DNA of 6,623 bases, taken from contig JAMDBV010000015.1 of NCBI GenBank assembly GCA_023487965.1, positions 1 through 6,623 on the forward strand, given 5' to 3'. The position numbers were made by a program, and so were the translations under genes. The notes below the pieces were generated by a model, which worked only from the letters and a program-made list of their open reading frames with translations, was not told the origin of the DNA and searched no databases. Below are positions 4,810 through 6,623 of this stretch, one piece after another (the stretch's first letter is position 1; each line of letters begins with the position of its first letter). The DNA is from Patescibacteria group bacterium (GTDB taxonomy: Bacteria > Patescibacteriota > Minisyncoccia > Phycocordibacterales > PALSA-1337).

Positions 4810-5949
4810 TCATTCAAGACTGTTGATAGCGAGCGTTATGAACGCTTCCTTGGCGCCAGTCTGCACCGCGCCTTTGCCGATACGTATATGTTTGAACACC
4901 TCACCGCTATCGATCTCACTCACATTACCTTTTGGATTGATGAGGGTAATCGATTTTCTGAAAAATTCCGCATGCTTCGTTGCAAAAAATTTGTAATTGG
5001 TAAAACCAGTATTATTAACTCCAAATTCCTTCAGGATGTCACCTATCTCATTTGCCCAATCATTCATGGTACTCTCCACCGCCGAGATCTCTTTGACATT
5101 TTCGCCGCTCGAAAGATGACCTCCGATACACATTGATATAAGCGAATCGGCCGACTGATCGTCACATGAGATCTTCATGCCGACAATATGACCTATGGTT
5201 TCGTACCCGATCGGACATGAAGCGAGCAATGTACATATACCATCATTGGTTGCGACAATATCCGTCAATTCACCATGAATATTGAACATAAGGCAGTCAT
5301 CACAGTGATCATATATCTTACCGACGATCCCGAGCAGGAGAAGCGATGTCGAATGCATATATATATGTCTGTGCGATATTTGCTCGCATGCCTCGGTAAT
5401 CCTCTGGACCATACCGATACCCGCTACACTTATCGCAAACGACACATCGACGCGATTGGCGTATTTGCCCTGCCAATCGGCTATGGAATATCCATTCAGA
5501 AGCACCTTGAATATTTTCTGTTCTATCACCGTAATATCGTCATTTTCCTTCACATATGCGGCAACCTCCTTTTTGATATTTTCCAGAATGACATCCCGAT
5601 TGACCGTGATCTTATGGCCTAATTGCATTGTTACCGTTTTGTTCTTCGCAATGACCCATGGTGATGACAGGGCTATATGGATGTCATCAAAATGTTTGCG
5701 CGGCGCTTCCTCGTCGGCATACATGGCGTAGAGTCTGTCGGCAGATCGAGCCACGCTCTGTTCGACAACTTTCAGCGTTGCTGATATGAGGGACGCGGGA
5801 TTATTTTCCTTTTGCGGCTTTATAGGATTTTCGGCAGAATGCAATACCGTCGGTATTCCACCGTCCATGATAGTGATGAGAGAGCGCACGCAGCTACTCT
5901 CGATACTCAAAATCAAATTGACCTTAACAATTTTCGATAGCGCTTTCAT
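4810..5949 (-). CDS. FtsA/PilM-like ASKHA-fold protein with degenerate nucleotide-binding motifs
   Basis: This 379-residue protein has no signal peptide or membrane segment, so it is probably cytoplasmic. The actin/FtsA layout can be traced: LILSIESSCVRSLIT (12-26) sits where phosphate-1 (DIGTSS-x-K) is expected; KIFKVLLNGYSIADWQGKYA (145-164) resembles the start of the FtsA/PilM 1C (SHS2) domain; CLMFNIHGELTDIVATNDG (219-237) is the phosphate-2 equivalent (DIGGETTD). The key aspartates appear replaced by S15 and N223, and no clear glycine-rich adenosine motif is found near FTNYKFFATKHAEFF (316-330). It may thus be a scaffold that does not hydrolyse ATP. It starts 27 nt after alaS, and the baseplate-J-like membrane-protein gene follows 32 nt after its stop. 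A PilM/FtsA-type role in recruiting a membrane partner is inferred. The family assignment rests on motif reading and is moderately sure. Confidence 0.8.
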   Translation of the reverse strand: MKALSKIVKVNLILSIESSCVRSLITIMDGGIPTVLHSAENPIKPQKENNPASLISATLKVVEQSVARSADRLYAMYADEEAPRKHFDDIHIALSSPWVIAKNKTVTMQLGHKITVNRDVILENIKKEVAAYVKENDDITVIEQKIFKVLLNGYSIADWQGKYANRVDVSFAISVAGIGMVQRITEACEQISHRHIYMHSTSLLLLGIVGKIYDHCDDCLMFNIHGELTDIVATNDGICTLLASCPIGYETIGHIVGMKISCDDQSADSLISMCIGGHLSSGENVKEISAVESTMNDWANEIGDILKEFGVNNTGFTNYKFFATKHAEFFRKSITLINPKGNVSEIDSGEVFKHIRIGKGAVQTGAKEAFITLAINSLE

Positions 5950-5953
5950 CTGT

Positions 5954-5971
5954 ATCTGTATTATAACAGAT
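5954..5971. repeat. 6-bp inverted repeat enclosing a -10 box
   Basis: On the minus strand ATCTGT and ACAGAT are perfect inverted arms around TATAAT (plus strand ATCTGT-ATTATA-ACAGAT). The element lies in the 27-nt gap between alaS and the FtsA/PilM-like gene. It could be a dyad operator over the promoter. It is too short, and lacks a U-run, to be a convincing terminator. Confidence 0.5.
5960..5968 (-). promoter_or_regulatory. extended -10 promoter of the FtsA/PilM-like gene
   Basis: Minus-strand TGTTATAAT (5968-5960) is a perfect extended -10 element (TGn plus TATAAT). It is followed by ACAGATACAG and the ATG at 5949, so the transcript would start at about 5953 with a leader of about 3-4 nt. 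The -35 position at 17-nt spacing holds GTGTTA, inside the end of alaS, a poor match; extended -10 promoters often tolerate that. An inverted repeat is centred on the hexamer. Confidence 0.55.
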
Positions 5972-5976
5972 GTTCG

Positions 5977-6623
5977 TCAGGCTAACACCGCTTTTATCCT
6001 CCTCACACCCTGCGCGACCGCCTCTTCCTTTTTGATTTTGAATTGCCAATTACCGTTTGGTCCAGCGAGATCTCTTGTATTATTTACATGTGGTCCGCCG
6101 CAAAATTCTTTGGAATAGGCATGAGTGAAATCATTGCCGATAAAATAGATCGATACTTCATCACCATATTTATCACCGAAGAAATGTCTGGCACCTGTTT
6201 TTTCTGCTTGATCTTTCGGCATGATTATTTTGTTAACCGGAAGAGCGGATTGGATTTTTTCGTTAACGATAGCCTCTACTCTTTTCTTTTCTTCGTCAGT
6301 CATCTTCGCGCCATGGGCAAAATCGAAACGCAATCTCTCCGCCGTAATATTTGAGCCTTTCTGCATAACATTCTCGCCCAAAACATCATGCAATGCCTGA
6401 TGCAATAGGTGTGTCGCCGTATGATATCTCACAATCATCGGATCATTCGCATCAGCGAGACCACCTTTGAATTTTTGCTCTGCGCCGGAGCGAGAGAGAG
6501 CTTGGTGCGCTTTCATCTCACCTTCAAATTGATCCACATCGACATCAACCTGATCGATAGATGCAATGCGTTTCGTCTCTTCGATTGGAAAACCGAACGA
6601 CGAATAAAGCATAAATGCTTCGG
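5977..6623 (-). CDS. alaS: alanyl-tRNA synthetase, C-terminal part, short form without C-Ala domain
   Basis: The frame is open at the right edge (EAF before MLYSSFGFPIEETKRIA), so the catalytic domain lies outside the window. The visible 214 residues start with the LY-x-x-x-GFPxExT block that ends the tRNA-recognition region. FKGGLAD and HTATHLLHQALHDVLG then open the editing domain, with MQKGSNI and RLRFDF following. The editing-site zinc ligands are all present: HTATH (H64 and H68, numbering M of MLYSS as 1) and CGGPH (C171 and H175). The domain clears Ser- or Gly-mischarged tRNA-Ala. The protein ends at AQGVRRIKAVLA and TGA, exactly where longer AlaRS continue into a linker and the DHHA1-type C-Ala domain. 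That truncation looks natural, since the next gene starts 27 nt later. The common CGGTH is CGGPH here. Confidence 0.95.
   Translation of the reverse strand, partial: EAFMLYSSFGFPIEETKRIASIDQVDVDVDQFEGEMKAHQALSRSGAEQKFKGGLADANDPMIVRYHTATHLLHQALHDVLGENVMQKGSNITAERLRFDFAHGAKMTDEEKKRVEAIVNEKIQSALPVNKIIMPKDQAEKTGARHFFGDKYGDEVSIYFIGNDFTHAYSKEFCGGPHVNNTRDLAGPNGNWQFKIKKEEAVAQGVRRIKAVLA

Noticed and set aside
5954..5971. Terminator of alaS
   Set aside because: The 6-bp stem is AT-rich with a 6-base loop and no U-run after it on the minus strand; it coincides with an extended -10 element.
1..6623. TGA recoded to glycine (code 25)
   Set aside because: TGA terminates alaS and the FtsA/PilM-like gene at sensible protein ends, and conserved glycines in the ribosomal proteins are encoded by GGN codons.

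Overview
The window looks like chromosomal DNA from a small-genome bacterium of the Candidate Phyla Radiation (Patescibacteria). This is inferred from three things: an alanyl-tRNA synthetase that stops directly after its editing domain; a two-gene module of an FtsA/PilM-like protein plus a membrane-anchored 'baseplate J-like' protein, a combination I associate with these lineages; and a very compact alpha-type ribosomal operon without recognisable Shine-Dalgarno sites. TGA ends two genes, so the code is the standard bacterial one and not the TGA=Gly code of Gracilibacteria/Absconditabacteria. The exact class cannot be fixed from this window.

All ten genes lie on the minus strand and are read from right to left. 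At the right edge is the 3' part of alaS (5977-6623). Next come two genes of uncertain function: a 379-residue ASKHA-fold (FtsA/PilM-like) protein with eroded nucleotide-binding motifs (4810-5949), and a 449-residue single-pass membrane protein with an external baseplate-J-like region (3428-4777). A good promoter (TTGACT, 18-nt spacer, extended -10 TGCTATCAT) sits in the 59-nt gap before infA. It probably starts the translation/transcription operon infA-rpmJ-rpsM-rpsK-rpsD-rpoA-rplQ-rplM, whose last gene runs off the left edge. secY, adk and map, which often precede infA, are not upstream here, so infA begins its own unit.

The ribosomal unit supplies initiation factor IF-1, 30S proteins S13, S11 and S4, 50S proteins L36, L17 and L13, and the alpha subunit of RNA polymerase. 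The middle pair is more interesting: a soluble actin-fold protein and a membrane partner with a short cytoplasmic tail resemble the PilM-PilN or FtsA-membrane-partner layout, which suggests an envelope-associated complex. Promoter-like -10 boxes lie so close to the start codons of these two genes that their mRNAs may be leaderless or nearly so.

There is no stretch over 300 bases without a gene. I saw no RNA genes, insertion sequences, CRISPR arrays or credible plus-strand genes.
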